The notes under the pieces: model-generated
What the model saw: only the letters and a program-made list of their open reading frames with translations
What the model was told of the DNA's origin: nothing
Databases searched by the model: none
Program-made: the position numbers and the translations under genes
DNA from: Ruminococcus sp.
GTDB lineage: Bacteria; Bacillota; Clostridia; Oscillospirales; Acutalibacteraceae
Reading direction: 5' to 3'
NCBI GenBank assembly: GCA_024403825.1
Contig: JAKSRB010000014.1
Coordinates: 1-34,968, forward strand
Length of the DNA stretch: 34,968 bases
Shown here: one piece after another, positions 33,358 to 34,968 of the stretch
How the letters are laid out: each line of letters begins with the position of its first letter
How positions within the stretch are numbered: position 1 is the first letter of the stretch

Positions 33358-33836
33358 GCAGAACAGTAATATATCCGGGTAGCTTTGACCCTGTTACAAT
33401 AGGACATTATGAGGTAATAAAAAGAGCTTCAAAGATGTTTGATAAACTGCTTGTAGGTGTACTTGTAAACCAGTCAAAAAAGCCAACATTTACAATAAGT
33501 GAGCGTATGGAGCTTTTAAGAGAAGTAACGGCAGATTTAGAAAATGTTGAGATAGTCGGATTTGAGGGATTGCTTGCTGAATATTGCAAAGAAAATAATA
33601 TAAATGCAATAGTAAAAGGTCTGAGAGCAATGTCAGACTTTGAATATGAATTTCAAATGGCAATAACAAACAGAAAGCTTAATCCAAATCTTGAAACAAT
33701 ATTTATTCCTGCTGATTCAGAGGCAATGTATTTAAGCTCAAGTATGGTGCGAGAGGTAGCATCAATGGGCGGAGATATAAGTAACTTTGTACCTAATTGT
33801 ATTCACGATAAAATCGTAAAAAGGTTTCAAAAATAA
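33354..33836 (+). CDS. coaD: Phosphopantetheine adenylyltransferase
   Basis: A 160-residue nucleotidyltransferase of coenzyme A synthesis (4'-phosphopantetheine plus ATP to dephospho-CoA). The N-terminal YPGSFDPVTIGHYEVI contains the TxGH form of the nucleotide-binding motif, and SSSMVREVASMGGDIS matches the ISSTxVR motif; in between lies GLRAMSDFEYEFQMA. Length is typical. It overlaps rsmD by four bases. Its product supplies the prosthetic group carried by AcpP. Confidence 0.97.
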   Translation: MSRTVIYPGSFDPVTIGHYEVIKRASKMFDKLLVGVLVNQSKKPTFTISERMELLREVTADLENVEIVGFEGLLAEYCKENNINAIVKGLRAMSDFEYEFQMAITNRKLNPNLETIFIPADSEAMYLSSSMVREVASMGGDISNFVPNCIHDKIVKRFQK

Positions 33837-33900
33837 TTCGGTATTTAAAACGCTGAATATTTTAATATAATAATTTATTCTTTTTAAGGAGTGAAATAAT

Positions 33901-34374
33901 ATGAAAGTTGATGATTTAATTGTACAGCTTCAGGATATTATAAATGAGGCAAAGGCAGTACCATTTTCAAGTGGTAAAGTAATGGTAAGCAGTGATGAGA
34001 TATATGACATACTCGACCAGATACAGGATAATATGCCAACAGAAATTAGACAGGCAAAAAACATAGTTGCGGACAGAAAGCAGATATTAACCGATGCAAA
34101 TCGTGAATCTGAGAATATCATCAGAGCAGCAGAGGAACGCAAAAAGGCAATGCTCAATCAGAATGAAATTGTAAGAGAGGCACAGGCTCAGGCAAAAGCA
34201 ATTTTAGAAGATGCAAAGCAGAAATCCTCAGAAATCAAGAAAGCTGCAAACGCATATGTAGATAATATAATCAAACGCACAGAAGACAGCATTTCAGCAC
34301 AGCTTGATGAGATAAGAAAAACAAGAACAAATATTGCTAATTCTCAGAAAAGCAAGCCACAGCAGGAACAGTAA
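33901..34374 (+). CDS. Coiled-coil protein conserved next to coaD
   Basis: 157 residues with AAGGAGTG before the ATG. After a short N-terminal helix (MKVDDLIVQLQDIINEA) the rest is a long, charged, Ala/Lys/Glu-rich coiled coil (about 45-145) with a Gln-rich tail. Proteins of this form, often labelled ATPase or V-type ATPase subunit H-like, sit after coaD in many Clostridia. Resemblance to DivIVA-like or ATP-synthase b-subunit coiled coils is compositional. Function is unknown. It is the last gene before the terminator at 34392. Confidence 0.7.
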   Translation: MKVDDLIVQLQDIINEAKAVPFSSGKVMVSSDEIYDILDQIQDNMPTEIRQAKNIVADRKQILTDANRESENIIRAAEERKKAMLNQNEIVREAQAQAKAILEDAKQKSSEIKKAANAYVDNIIKRTEDSISAQLDEIRKTRTNIANSQKSKPQQEQ

Positions 34375-34391
34375 TTTTTATTTTTGTAAGG

Positions 34392-34431
34392 ACAAGTGAT
34401 AGTGAAAAAATACTGTCACTTGTTTTCTTTT
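34392..34431 (+). terminator. Rho-independent terminator of the rsmD-coaD operon
   Basis: Stem ACAAGTGATAGT with ACTGTCACTTGT (12 pairs, one U-G), 8-base loop, followed by TTTCTTTT. It begins 18 bases after the coiled-coil gene. Confidence 0.88.
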
Positions 34432-34478
34432 AAGCTATAAAAGTGATTTACGAATAAATTAAATAAAGGATTTTAGTT

Positions 34479-34968
34479 ATGAGTGTTCAAAGATATCCAC
34501 TAACAATGTATATCTATAAAGGTGAAAATCGCATACTTTTTATACCGCTAATCAGCCACGAAGGAGGCTTTTCAGAACTATCAGATAATACTTTTGTTAT
34601 TGATGATACATCTGATTGCAAAATTACAGGTTCAACTGTGATTAATACTATTAACTTTATAATAAATAGTCCGCTTTCTACCTCAACTCCTATAGAAAGA
34701 GAAGTAAATAATATTTGGAAAGAAAATTCTAAATATAAAAGTGAAATTTCTTTTTGGAGAAATAATTTAACCTCTTGTATTGAGTATTTAGAAAATGGTC
34801 AGTATAAAATATACTCTATGAAAAGGTCTGATAAATATAATTTAAGATATGACAAAATCATAAAAGAAATAAACTTACCAAAAGAAGTTACAGTCGAAGA
34901 AATAGGCAATGCTGTAATAGATGTGTTTAACGCTTTGGAGGAATACTACAAAGAACACCCAAGCAAAA
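34479..34968 (+). CDS. Unrecognised protein, cut by the window edge
   Basis: An ATG with AAAGGATTTT upstream opens a frame that runs 163 codons to the end of the window without a stop. It begins MSVQRYPLTMYIYKGEN, has no membrane helix, and is rich in Asn, Ser, Ile and Lys. The C-terminal visible part (LPKEVTVEEIGNAVIDVFNA) has the amphipathic form LP-x-x-x-x-x-EIG-x-A seen at the end of some polymorphic-toxin immunity proteins, but I cannot assign a family. It follows a strong terminator, so it is a separate unit, and its base composition is more AT-rich than rsmD and coaD. Confidence 0.6.
   Translation, partial: MSVQRYPLTMYIYKGENRILFIPLISHEGGFSELSDNTFVIDDTSDCKITGSTVINTINFIINSPLSTSTPIEREVNNIWKENSKYKSEISFWRNNLTSCIEYLENGQYKIYSMKRSDKYNLRYDKIIKEINLPKEVTVEEIGNAVIDVFNALEEYYKEHPSK

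Overview
The window looks like chromosomal DNA from a low-GC Gram-positive bacterium of the class Clostridia, probably a Ruminococcus/Oscillospiraceae-type gut anaerobe. The signs are strong AGGAGG-type ribosome binding sites, sigma-A promoters with TATAAT boxes, HPr kinase, WhiA, a GerA-type spore germination operon and a short archaeal-type prolyl-tRNA synthetase. Most of the window is core metabolism. No CRISPR array, tRNA, rRNA, transposase or phage module is visible. The species assignment is inference.

Region 1 (1-8325, minus strand) is a tightly packed nine-gene unit, read from right to left: hprK, a PHP phosphatase, murB, rapZ, whiA, xseB, ispA, dxs and tlyA. Most junctions overlap or are only a few bases apart. 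It joins a carbon-regulation/cell-wall block to an exonuclease VII/isoprenoid block; yvcK and xseA, often found in such clusters, are missing. Region 2 (8453-12745) holds a minus-strand gerA-gerB-gerC germinant receptor operon with an unusually short lipoprotein subunit. It is divergent from a plus-strand DUF421-DUF4363 membrane pair. Region 3 (12764-16842, minus) holds metA, proS and murA. The 3' end of metA carries a 112-bp tandem duplication that has replaced its last codons.

Region 4 (16843-18442) is an AT-rich, gene-poor stretch. It holds one HhH-GPD-like orphan gene and a decayed reading frame, and is the most accessory-looking part of the window. Region 5 (18443-27458) has acpP divergent from an aromatic amino acid supercluster: aroE, aroK, a polytopic membrane protein, tyrA, aroB, aroA, aroC and pheA. 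Together these cover most of the shikimate pathway and its branches towards phenylalanine and tyrosine. The membrane protein splits the cluster and tyrA has its own promoter. Region 6 (27478-28442) is a run of three small membrane-protein genes of unknown function, one preceded by a strong RNA fold.

Region 7 (28690-32597, minus) is a TPP-riboswitch-controlled thiamine operon, thiM-thiE-thiD-thiC. It makes the pyrimidine moiety, phosphorylates salvaged thiazole and couples the two; the product TPP is also the cofactor of Dxs in region 1. Region 8 (32689-34968, plus) is rsmD-coaD and a coiled-coil protein, closed by a terminator, then an unrecognised gene cut by the window edge.

I do not see a clear undescribed system. 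The best leads are the orphan HhH-GPD-like gene in its AT-rich island, the small membrane-protein cluster with its structured leader, the metA tandem duplication, and the inverted repeat between the thi and rsmD promoters.
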